64,000 nucleotides of DNA from Victivallales bacterium. Its GTDB lineage: Bacteria > Verrucomicrobiota > Lentisphaeria > Oligosphaerales > Oligosphaeraceae. Position 1 is the first letter of the stretch. Each line of letters starts with the position of its first letter. The stretch covers positions 46,835-110,834 of the forward strand of contig JAFZIJ010000157.1 in the NCBI GenBank assembly GCA_017554445.1, written 5' to 3'. The notes beneath the pieces were generated by a model. It did not search any database. It was not told where the DNA came from and was given only the letters and a program-made list of their open reading frames with translations. Of this stretch, positions 37,356-44,353 are shown one piece after another. Position numbers and translations under genes: made by a program.

Positions 37356-37381
37356 TTAGGAGAATTATTTGGATGAATCGC

Positions 37382-37431
37382 ATCAAACTATCAAGAAATC
37401 GCTGTTTTACATGAATTTTTGACAGTTTGAT
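37382..37431. promoter_or_regulatory. Inverted repeat upstream of ribulokinase
   Basis: ATCAAACTATCAA (37382-37394) and TTGACAGTTTGAT (37419-37431) are inverse copies with one mismatch, 24 bases apart, between the GH172 stop and the ribulokinase start. It may be an operator or the GH172 terminator; the loop is too long for an ideal terminator. Confidence 0.5.
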
Positions 37432-37443
37432 TGGTGCCTTTTG

Positions 37444-39459
37444 TCATGGCTTGTCAGGTTTTAGTAAGATATAGTCCAGTCCTGCGAAGTAGTTGGAGGA
37501 TTGGTCGTTCTTGCCGATGATTTCGAATTTAATGACATGGGTGCCCGGTTCGAGATGGATAATACCATACGGAATAGGGCCGCTGGCGATGACGTTTGGG
37601 GAGTAGGCGTCAATTTCCGGCCCGATCTGTTTTCCGTCGAGCCAAAGCTGCAGATTGGCGTAGTCGCGAGCCTTTGTGATTTGAATTTCAAGGCTATAAT
37701 CATCGCTTTTCTCAATGGGAACGGCGAATTCGAGATAGTCGTCTGGCTTGCCGTCCCGCCAGAGGATCTGCGCAAGGCCGCTCCATGAATAGGTTGGTTT
37801 GCTTCCGTCGGCGGGCATGAATCCACTCATTTCCTGCCGCCCATGGCGTCCGCCTGTGCAGGAGAGGACGCGAAGGTTTTCACATTCGAAAGCGCCTTTG
37901 ACCCAAACGTCCGGCAGGGGGTAGTCAGGAAGCTGCGCTATTGGTTCATAGGTATCTATGCCATCGGTACTTAGATACCAATAGGCAATGGCCCAATAGC
38001 GGGTGGGGCGGTTGTTTGGGAAGTACTTCTCGATGTCGGCTTCGATACCGTTTTGGAACGGAATTTGATCGGAGATGTGAAAGCGATTGACACTCACATG
38101 GCCGGCGTTGTTTTCGGAGATGCTCTGTGCGTGATAAGGCTTTGTGAAGAGGCTCGGATTGCACCACGCATAGCCAAAATAATCTTCCGAACCCGTACCG
38201 AACGTGGAGGGGAATTTTTCGCCGTCGATGTAGATTTTTTCATCGCCTTCGCCCCACCATGCGCCGAGCGGATTCCAGACGTGAAGCATCATGCCGCACC
38301 AACGGCCACGGCCGCTGGTGTGCAGGACACGCCAGTCGATGGCCTGTCGTTCAGGTTCGGGTAGCGGTTCAGGATCATCGCCATGCCATTTGGCGTGGAA
38401 ACGACCATAGGCTTCGATAGGGCGCTGCAATGGAGCAACTTGAACGGCTGAAGCGACTTCAACCGTTTCGTTGCCGCGGTTGAGCAATGTGACGCGGGCG
38501 GATTGGAACGGCATGAACCAACGGCACCAGAATGTTCCATCTTCCTCAACGCCAGTTGGATAGGTGGTAAATGGATTGACGCCTGGTTGTGTGCCGAAGA
38601 AAGCGTCCAGCGGCGTCCAGACGGCTGGCTTGTCTGAACCGTCCCAATTCATCTGGACGACAAGATTCATGAGCAGATTGCGGCGGGCTTCCACATCGTC
38701 GGGCAGTTTCAGCTTCAACGTCCATCCCGTAATGGCGGCGGGAGAATGCTGTTCGAAAAGCGTAACAGACTGGGCTGGAGCAATTTTGAAAGCTGTTGGA
38801 TTGGCGGGAGATGTCCATTTTGCTCCCAATTGATCGTTGGCGGCCTTCAGCAACGCGATGTCTTGTGGCGGCATGGGCAGCGTGAAGGAAGGGACTGATG
38901 TGCCTTGCGGATAGGTGGCGTAATTGAAATGGAAATAGCTGCCCCAACCAGGCTCTGCCGTGATTTTACAGGATTTCTGATACGGAATCGGCACATAGGA
39001 GTTCCATCCACGCGACGCGACGTAAGTCAGATTCGGAAAATTGAAACCATTGACACTGCCGTTGAAGAGGTTCTGAAAACGGTCATGGAAAATTTCACGA
39101 CCGTCAATGACAATACGGATTTTGCCTTGTCCCGTCGGATTGGCCGACCATATCCGCCAAATAAAGCCTGGACCGTTCATTTCGGCGAAGACTTCTTCGC
39201 CGTTTTCCATGCGGATGTAGCCGCGACCGTCGTCATTGGCGTCCCATTGGAGGTATTTGCCAGTTTTCTCGTCGTATTTGCTTCGGCGGTCATAGCTGGA
39301 GAATTGCGCCATCGTCTCGCCTTTTGCGGGAAGTGTGGCAAGAAATTCCATATCTGTCAAACGATTGACAAGATCTTGGTATGTAATAGGTTCCGCATAG
39401 GCTTGAAGGGCGAGAAAGGCCAAAGAACTCAATCCGTATCTGAAGATTTGCTTGAACAT
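37444..39459 (-). CDS. Exported DUF2961 protein (GH172-like)
   Basis: A 671-residue exported protein with a signal peptide (MFKQIFRYGLSSLAFLALQAYA). The DUF2961/GH172 core shows NGPGFIWRIWSANPTGQGKI and IDGREIFHD in the first beta-sandwich and GTGSEDYFGYAW further on. A C-terminal carbohydrate-binding-like domain covers the last 130 residues. GH172 members act on alpha-fructofuranosides or D-arabinofuranosides; an arabinan substrate would fit the neighbouring ribulokinase, but that is inference. The start at 39459 (after longer in-frame leads) is chosen because the signal peptide begins there; no clear ribosome site. Confidence 0.8.
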   Translation of the reverse strand: MFKQIFRYGLSSLAFLALQAYAEPITYQDLVNRLTDMEFLATLPAKGETMAQFSSYDRRSKYDEKTGKYLQWDANDDGRGYIRMENGEEVFAEMNGPGFIWRIWSANPTGQGKIRIVIDGREIFHDRFQNLFNGSVNGFNFPNLTYVASRGWNSYVPIPYQKSCKITAEPGWGSYFHFNYATYPQGTSVPSFTLPMPPQDIALLKAANDQLGAKWTSPANPTAFKIAPAQSVTLFEQHSPAAITGWTLKLKLPDDVEARRNLLMNLVVQMNWDGSDKPAVWTPLDAFFGTQPGVNPFTTYPTGVEEDGTFWCRWFMPFQSARVTLLNRGNETVEVASAVQVAPLQRPIEAYGRFHAKWHGDDPEPLPEPERQAIDWRVLHTSGRGRWCGMMLHVWNPLGAWWGEGDEKIYIDGEKFPSTFGTGSEDYFGYAWCNPSLFTKPYHAQSISENNAGHVSVNRFHISDQIPFQNGIEADIEKYFPNNRPTRYWAIAYWYLSTDGIDTYEPIAQLPDYPLPDVWVKGAFECENLRVLSCTGGRHGRQEMSGFMPADGSKPTYSWSGLAQILWRDGKPDDYLEFAVPIEKSDDYSLEIQITKARDYANLQLWLDGKQIGPEIDAYSPNVIASGPIPYGIIHLEPGTHVIKFEIIGKNDQSSNYFAGLDYILLKPDKP

Positions 39460-39500
39460 GGCGATTGCTTTTGGGAATGGATTTTGGACGACGATATGAC

Positions 39501-39519
39501 TTATCACAATATCTGATAA
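39501..39519. promoter_or_regulatory. Small inverted repeat upstream of GH172
   Basis: TTATCA and TGATAA are inverse with a seven-base spacer, 42 bases before the GH172 start codon. Size and place fit an operator half-site pair; no regulator is adjacent. Confidence 0.35.
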
Positions 39520-39647
39520 ATCCATAATCTATTCAAAATCCCATGCAAATCAACTTCTTCTTGCCATATTTTTCTTCCTCTTCTTCATATTATGTTTTGT
39601 TCTCTTATGACCATTTCTTTGAAAAGATGTTTTTTCGGCCTCATCTG

Positions 39648-39827
39648 TCAGATGGTCTTCGGCTGAAGAGTCAACTCTCCAGAAAGCAGTTGGCTGAATT
39701 GCCGCAACTTCCACATGGAGATGTCCAGCATGGAACAGATGGTGTTATCATCGTATGCGGCGTTTTTCATGTTGGAATATACAGCAAGAAGAGTTTCATC
39801 TTTTACCATATCTGTGAAATCACACAT
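39648..39827 (-). CDS. Free-standing copy of the Rpn-like tail (antitoxin candidate)
   Basis: A 59-residue ORF homologous to the last 63 residues of the gene just upstream (shared blocks NMKNAAYDD, TICS, LSGE, PKT). AGGAG (39838-39842) stands ten bases before its ATG. Homology with the parent continues upstream of the ATG, but one extra A in a run of A puts that part out of frame, so only the small ORF is preserved. It starts at the same Met as the internal start of the parent gene. I read it as a separate small protein, probably an HTH-like helical domain that binds or inhibits the nuclease. A simple decayed duplicate is the alternative. Confidence 0.6.
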   Translation of the reverse strand: MCDFTDMVKDETLLAVYSNMKNAAYDDNTICSMLDISMWKLRQFSQLLSGELTLQPKTI

Positions 39828-39866
39828 TTTTTTCAAGCTCCTCTGTCGCCTTCATGCCAAAGTTGG

Positions 39867-40058
39867 TTAGACGGTCTTCGGAGTAAGAGTTGTCTCGCCG
39901 GAGAGTGTTTTTTTGAATTTCCGTATCTTCTGCAAAGTTATGCCCAAGATGGAGCAGATGGTTTGGTCATCATAAGCGGCGTTCTTCATATTGACATACG
40001 CTTTTAATTGGGCTTTTTCTTCACCTTCTCTGCTAATCATTTCCTCAAACGTACACAT
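39867..40058 (-). CDS. Predicted intragenic small product of the Rpn-like gene (antitoxin candidate)
   Basis: AGGAGGT (40066-40072, minus strand) stands seven bases before an in-frame ATG at 40058 (M261, MCTFEEM). Translation from it gives a 63-residue protein equal to the tail domain. The same small ORF exists as a separate gene at 39648-39827 with a ribosome site at the same place, which argues that this initiation is used. Confidence 0.6.
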   Translation of the reverse strand: MCTFEEMISREGEEKAQLKAYVNMKNAAYDDQTICSILGITLQKIRKFKKTLSGETTLTPKTV

Positions 40059-40838
40059 TTTTTCGACCTCCTCTGTCGCCTTCATGTCAAAGTCTCTTAC
40101 CAGTATTTTCATCTTCTTGTCGCATGTCATCGTGCGCGTGAAAAGCACGTAGAACAGCCATAGGATCTTTTGGTCCTTCGACGGCGGCATGCCGTCGCGG
40201 ATGTAGATCTTCCAGATGCCCATCAGCCTGTTCGCTTCGTCCTCCCCGTCGGACAGCGGTGCCGAGCCGACGACGTTTTTTTCCACCAGCCATGTCTGGC
40301 GGACATGGTTGGCGAGCCGCCGCGGCGAATTCGGATAGATCCAGATGCCGCACGCCCTGCACAGCCGCGGATAGACGACCTTGCCGCCCGTCAGCCTCCC
40401 CGGCTGTGATGATATTAGACGACAATTATAATATACACTTCTTTTGTGCAATGCAAGTCGTTTCTTATATTCATTCTGCAATTCCATATCGATGACGAGC
40501 AGCGGGGCGTTCGGCGGGGCGTTCGGCAGCGGGATCTCCGTGCGGAAGTCGAAATAGACCGTTCCATCTGTTTTACTTTTGTCCTCCGTCCCGACAGCGG
40601 ACTGCCGTGGCGGGACATCCGGCAGGACGGGCTCTGTCCCGATCCGTTTGTCGGCCTTCGCAAGCCATTCATTGACAATATACTGCACATCGATTGTGCT
40701 GAATTCCTCCACGCACAATTTGAGAATCCATGCGATGATCTCGTTGATTGAGAAGAGGCGTTTCGCGACCGTATCCTTTTGTGCATCTCCACCCGAAAGC
40801 GTCTTCGCTACCTCCGTCGGTTGTCTGGTTTTCTTCAT
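39867..40838 (-). CDS. PD-(D/E)XK nuclease-family transposase-like (Rpn-like) protein
   Basis: A 323-residue protein. Residues 93-150 carry the PD-(D/E)XK pattern: D95/D97 in VYFDFRTE, then IDMELQN with E119 and Q121, and the RSVYYNCRLISSQ helix typical of this family. The middle contains LMGIWKIYIRDG. The C-terminal 63 residues are a helical, HTH-like tail (TICSILGITLQKIRKF). These proteins are related to Rpn nucleases and are often annotated as transposases, though no terminal repeats are seen. An AGGAGGT site precedes an internal ATG (listed separately), and a tandem copy of the tail follows. The first 30 residues are weakly conserved-looking and the start could be later. Confidence 0.75.
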   Translation of the reverse strand: MKKTRQPTEVAKTLSGGDAQKDTVAKRLFSINEIIAWILKLCVEEFSTIDVQYIVNEWLAKADKRIGTEPVLPDVPPRQSAVGTEDKSKTDGTVYFDFRTEIPLPNAPPNAPLLVIDMELQNEYKKRLALHKRSVYYNCRLISSQPGRLTGGKVVYPRLCRACGIWIYPNSPRRLANHVRQTWLVEKNVVGSAPLSDGEDEANRLMGIWKIYIRDGMPPSKDQKILWLFYVLFTRTMTCDKKMKILVRDFDMKATEEVEKMCTFEEMISREGEEKAQLKAYVNMKNAAYDDQTICSILGITLQKIRKFKKTLSGETTLTPKTV

Positions 40839-41273
40839 GTCACCTCCTTCATTCCCTTTTGGAATTTATTCATCATTATTATTCATTAATAGGATAGACA
40901 TTATTATTGCGAATTTTGAATAATATAGCTGATGATTCTGGGGTGTCAAATCTGTATATATTTTAAAATAAATTTATAGTGTATGATGTTTTATCAAATG
41001 TAATGATAAAAAACATATGAAATCATAAATAGTCATATAAAGTCATAAGAAGTCATAAAAAAAGGATTTGTCGTGTCATTTTGAACATGCATCAGTTTTG
41101 AAGAGAAAATACCGAAATCTGATGGAATGAATGCGCCATTTTTTTATAGGACGGAAAAATAGCGGTTTTCGTCAAACACACAACAAACGTGTTCCACTGA
41201 GCCTCACCCTGAAGGGGGAAAATACTGCAAATATCCTCTTCAGGGGAGAGCTTCTTCTTCTTTGAAAATAGCG
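40839..41273. other. Gene-free AT-rich region between the Rpn-like and PcfJ genes
   Basis: About 435 bases without a recognised gene. It includes very AT-rich DNA (40860-41070), the 10-nt array at 41023-41062, and the 3' flank of the PcfJ-domain gene. An open frame over 41092-41273 continues from a shadow frame of the PcfJ gene and is not supported. Confidence 0.6.
41023..41062. repeat. 10-nt phased TCATAAAG-type array, four units
   Basis: Units start at 41023, 41033, 41043 and 41053 with consensus TCATAAANAG. The array is about 185 bases upstream of the Rpn-like start codon and shares step and consensus with 21009-21058. Confidence 0.85.
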
Positions 41274-43016
41274 TCAGCAAGCGATGGTCAGATTCTTGAT
41301 GGAGGCGTAACGACGCACAACTCGCATCTCTGCAACTGAAGGCATGCCGTTGCAAGTTTCGCGGATTTGCACGATTTTGCGGGACAGGTTGTTGATTTCG
41401 ATAGTCAGATGTTCTTTGCCTTGGCAGTTTTGCATGGAGACAATGGAAGTGTGGCCGGTAGCGCAATTGTGGCGGTAGGAGAAAACGCAGTTGTGTTGTG
41501 CCTCTCCTTCTGCGAACAATTCCATGCCGGTGGTCAGTTCCTGGAAAAAGAATGGGGGCTCCGCATAACTGTAGTCGTGTTCGTCCCATTTCATTTTCTT
41601 GCCATACTTCAATGTATACGACAGCTGTCGTTGGTGATGCCATTGCTGCATGAGCTGTTCCATGCCGGAGAGTGAGCGTCCTTTGAAGGAGAAGAGCGGA
41701 TTGTTTCTGAGGTCACTGCGGAAGATAAAGTCCAGCAGGTCATGGAGTTTGTCGGCTGGGGGAATAAGTGCGAGGGTATTGAGCCACTCTGCCAGATTGC
41801 GGAGAAAGTCACGATCCCTGCTGATATTTACGTTACACAGGTCGGGCACTTGGTTTGCCAATGCCATGGTGACGGAGTGCGGGCAGTGGTGCGTATTAGC
41901 GATGGAGGCGACGATGGCTTGCGATTCATTTTGGATATAGGAAGGGAGGTGGTAGATTGCACGAGCCTCGTTTTTGGTGAGACCAAAAGTGTCGCGGGCC
42001 GATGTATAGCCAAGAGACCAATTGAAGATGCGTGTGACCTCGTCTCGATTCTGTTGAGAATCAGTCAGGAAACCAATTACCCAGTGAGGGAAGTCGCTAG
42101 GGCGGCGTCCTGTCAGCCAGATGCAACATTGTTCAAAAGCATTATGGAACTTCAGGTAATTGTGTTCATAAGATGCCAAGCCTTCGTGGGTCTTGGATGT
42201 AGAATGGTAAAGGCTGAAATTTTTCAGGAGATTCAAACAAGCCTTATTCTTGCGGGTGATGCCTTTGACACGGTCTGCGATTGCGGCCTGGCAGAGAGTT
42301 TCGAAGGGGGTCGGCGGCTGGCTTGTGGAAGGGCGCTTTTTCGGGACAAGCAACTCTTCCGGCAACGGCTGCATTGCAAGGCCATTGTCAAATCTGTGGC
42401 GGTTGCGGCGGTTGCGTTCTGCAATGGCTTCCTGCGCCGTGAGACGCTCTCTTTTGTGTTTCTGTTGCTCCTTGCGACAGCGATATTTTCTCCCAGCGTA
42501 TTTTTCCCCAGGGCTTGTTTTTTTATGGGGAGCGGCGGGAATTTGCTTTACAAGCGTGACTTCGCAATAGCCGTTGCCGAGATTGTCCGATATAGTGCAG
42601 ACGCTTTCATCTTCTAATCTTTTCAGAACATGATAGAGGAGATCATCGTTATGACAATTGAAAATGCAGGTGCCTTTTTGATGAAGGCATTCCATGACCC
42701 ATTTGCGGTTGTGATCTATATAAAGGTTGGAGTGCCACATGGAAGCATAGTCGGAAAGATACTCGAAGATAGGAACTTCGTGCTTTTCCCACTGGTGACG
42801 GCACTTAGTGTGGCTCTTCCAGCTGCGGCGATTGACCCCCCAGATGCGATCACGGTGGAAATCATAATCCATCATAGTGTCGTGAAGACGTGCAAGACGG
42901 TGCGCGTATTTCATGTCGGCGCATTCCGGATCGTTGTCGATTTCACGCATAGCGCGCCACCAGCCGTTCGAGTGGGTGCTTTTGACTTTCTGTGATTGTA
43001 TTGCCTTGTAACGCAT
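41274..43016 (-). CDS. PcfJ-domain protein with novel Cys/His N-terminal domain
   Basis: A 580-residue cytoplasmic protein. The C-terminal third resembles PcfJ (found in conjugative plasmids and other mobile DNA): GMELFAEGEAQHNCVFSY, then a Cys- and Gly-rich turn (CATGHTSIVS), LTIEINN and IVQIRETCNG. The middle is helical. The first 165 residues form a distinct domain rich in His, Cys and Trp (KCRHQWEKHEVP, then CIFNCHNDD) that recurs as a separate protein at 43129-43683. Between them is a basic linker. The function of PcfJ is not known. No Shine-Dalgarno sequence precedes the ATG. The place beside an Rpn-like gene suggests a mobile or defence island. Confidence 0.7.
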   Translation of the reverse strand: MRYKAIQSQKVKSTHSNGWWRAMREIDNDPECADMKYAHRLARLHDTMMDYDFHRDRIWGVNRRSWKSHTKCRHQWEKHEVPIFEYLSDYASMWHSNLYIDHNRKWVMECLHQKGTCIFNCHNDDLLYHVLKRLEDESVCTISDNLGNGYCEVTLVKQIPAAPHKKTSPGEKYAGRKYRCRKEQQKHKRERLTAQEAIAERNRRNRHRFDNGLAMQPLPEELLVPKKRPSTSQPPTPFETLCQAAIADRVKGITRKNKACLNLLKNFSLYHSTSKTHEGLASYEHNYLKFHNAFEQCCIWLTGRRPSDFPHWVIGFLTDSQQNRDEVTRIFNWSLGYTSARDTFGLTKNEARAIYHLPSYIQNESQAIVASIANTHHCPHSVTMALANQVPDLCNVNISRDRDFLRNLAEWLNTLALIPPADKLHDLLDFIFRSDLRNNPLFSFKGRSLSGMEQLMQQWHHQRQLSYTLKYGKKMKWDEHDYSYAEPPFFFQELTTGMELFAEGEAQHNCVFSYRHNCATGHTSIVSMQNCQGKEHLTIEINNLSRKIVQIRETCNGMPSVAEMRVVRRYASIKNLTIAC

Positions 43017-43128
43017 AGTTGTGATAAAGTTGGTAAAAAGATAATGCTACGAAGGTTTGACGAAGCGGTCAGCCGTCCGCTTCTGCCGACATTGCTATTG
43101 CCGTTAAAACATTTTGGTTATAATATAC

Positions 43129-43683
43129 TTATGTAATATTTACTTTTTTCCTTGGATGATTTTCTTCGGGAGCCGAGCCATGAATGTGGTTAATTTGTTT
43201 CTTAAGTGTTACTTCACGATATCCTTGTCCGAGATCGTGTACGGTGCAGACACCAGCCTCGAAGAGTTTATCCAAGGCGAATTCAAGGGGAGCATCGTTG
43301 TGGCAGTTGAAAATGCAGGTTGTTTTTTGACGGAGACATTCCATAATCCATTTGCGGTTGTGGTCGAGAAGTGGCGAAAAAGCGACTCCATATAAATATT
43401 CACAGGCTGGTTCATGCACGGGTAATTCGTGTCTTTCCCATTGATGGGGACATTTGCTATGTCTTTTCCAACTGCGGAGTTTGCCTCCAAACATACGACC
43501 TGTGTGGCAATCATCATAATCAAACAACTTGTAGTGGATACGGGCAGTGCGCCGTGCCAAACGATGCGTGAATTTCATTCTGGCATACTCCTGACCGTCG
43601 TTGGCTTCACGCAGTATGCGAAACCAGCCATTGTTGTGATTGCTGCATTTTTTGTACTGGATTTTTTTGTAGTGGATCGTCAT
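43129..43683 (-). CDS. Stand-alone paralogue of the PcfJ-protein N-terminal domain
   Basis: A 184-residue protein homologous along its length to residues 1-165 of the PcfJ-domain protein. Shared blocks are RSWK.H.KC.HQWE.HE.P, DHNRKW.MECL, TCIFNCHND and a GY.EVTL.KQI end. The His/Cys spacing suggests metal binding, but this is inference. It ends soon after the shared domain with its own stop, so it is either a truncated duplicate or a real small partner. The 5' flanks of both genes are also alike (ATTGCTAT, GCCGTT, AAAC). No strong ribosome site is seen. Confidence 0.65.
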   Translation of the reverse strand: MTIHYKKIQYKKCSNHNNGWFRILREANDGQEYARMKFTHRLARRTARIHYKLFDYDDCHTGRMFGGKLRSWKRHSKCPHQWERHELPVHEPACEYLYGVAFSPLLDHNRKWIMECLRQKTTCIFNCHNDAPLEFALDKLFEAGVCTVHDLGQGYREVTLKKQINHIHGSAPEENHPRKKVNIT

Positions 43684-44276
43684 GGTGAAAGAAGAAGGAA
43701 TTTGCCCTGTTTTTCAATGCATGATCTGTTGAACCGTTTTCTCTGATATTGCTATATGCCGTTTTAAACCGGGAAAATTAAGTATTTTTTGATGCTTTTT
43801 CACTTTTTCGGGCGGCCATGTTCATGCAACATCTTCAGGAGGCAGCAGTGTCTTGCAATGAATCGGTGAGAAGGTGTTCATGTCCGCTTCTCAAGTTGGT
43901 TGCAAGACAATTGGGTGCGATATCAAGAGCGTTGACACGAGGTCGAAAGGTGGAGACAGCCAATATTCCGTGGACGGAAATTCATTGTCCAAAATATCGG
44001 AAGACTTGACAGAATCTTGTATTTCCGTCTTAGTAATGCAATGCAAAGACGATACTTACGTATATTGGCTTTGTCTTGGGGATAGTCGGCTCCATCCCGT
44101 TTGTCAAAAAAATCATTCCCTGACAACCATTCAATACGGCACATAATACACTCCCTTTACTCCATTCCTCAAAATATCCCCGATCCATGCAAAAAAATGC
44201 TCAATGATTCTGGCAATCTTTCTGCAAAAACAACAATATACAATAAATCAATGAAAGATGGAAGTCAAGTCTGATT
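43684..44276. other. Mostly gene-free region
   Basis: It contains the leader of the 43129-43683 gene and one small ORF with a good ribosome site (43923-44144, listed). Other open frames on the plus strand (43818-44146) lack ribosome sites and recognisable features. Confidence 0.5.
43923..44144 (-). CDS. Small hypothetical protein with good ribosome site
   Basis: A 73-residue ORF that starts MCRIEWLSGNDFFDKRDG. AAGGGAG stands six bases before the ATG. The first 45 residues are charged and plausible; the rest is less protein-like. No family is recognised and no partner is clear. It might be a remnant of a longer gene of the same island. Confidence 0.35.
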   Translation of the reverse strand: MCRIEWLSGNDFFDKRDGADYPQDKANIRKYRLCIALLRRKYKILSSLPIFWTMNFRPRNIGCLHLSTSCQRS

Positions 44277-44325
44277 GAAAAAAAGGTCATGCTCCTGCTA
44301 ACAATTGTACAGAAACATGACCTTT
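44277..44325 (-). terminator. Terminator of the galactonate dehydratase gene
   Basis: AAAGGTCATG (44282-44291) pairs with CATGACCTTT (44316-44325); on the minus strand a U-run follows (A-tract 44277-44284). A single palindromic GGCGGGACGCCG word lies between it and the gene's stop codon. Confidence 0.85.
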
Positions 44326-44353
44326 GTTGTTTCCCAATGGCGGGACGCCGTCG

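Noticed and set aside
39867..40838. The PD-(D/E)XK gene as an ordinary IS transposase
   Set aside because: No terminal inverted repeats or target duplications are seen around it, and the active-site pattern is of the Rpn/PD-(D/E)XK class rather than DDE.
41092..41643. 183-residue frame across the PcfJ gene end and its 3' flank
   Set aside because: It overlaps the well-supported PcfJ frame, has no ribosome site and no recognisable part in the unique segment.
43818..44146. Plus-strand small open frames
   Set aside because: No ribosome sites and no protein-like composition; the minus-strand ORF in the same place is better supported.
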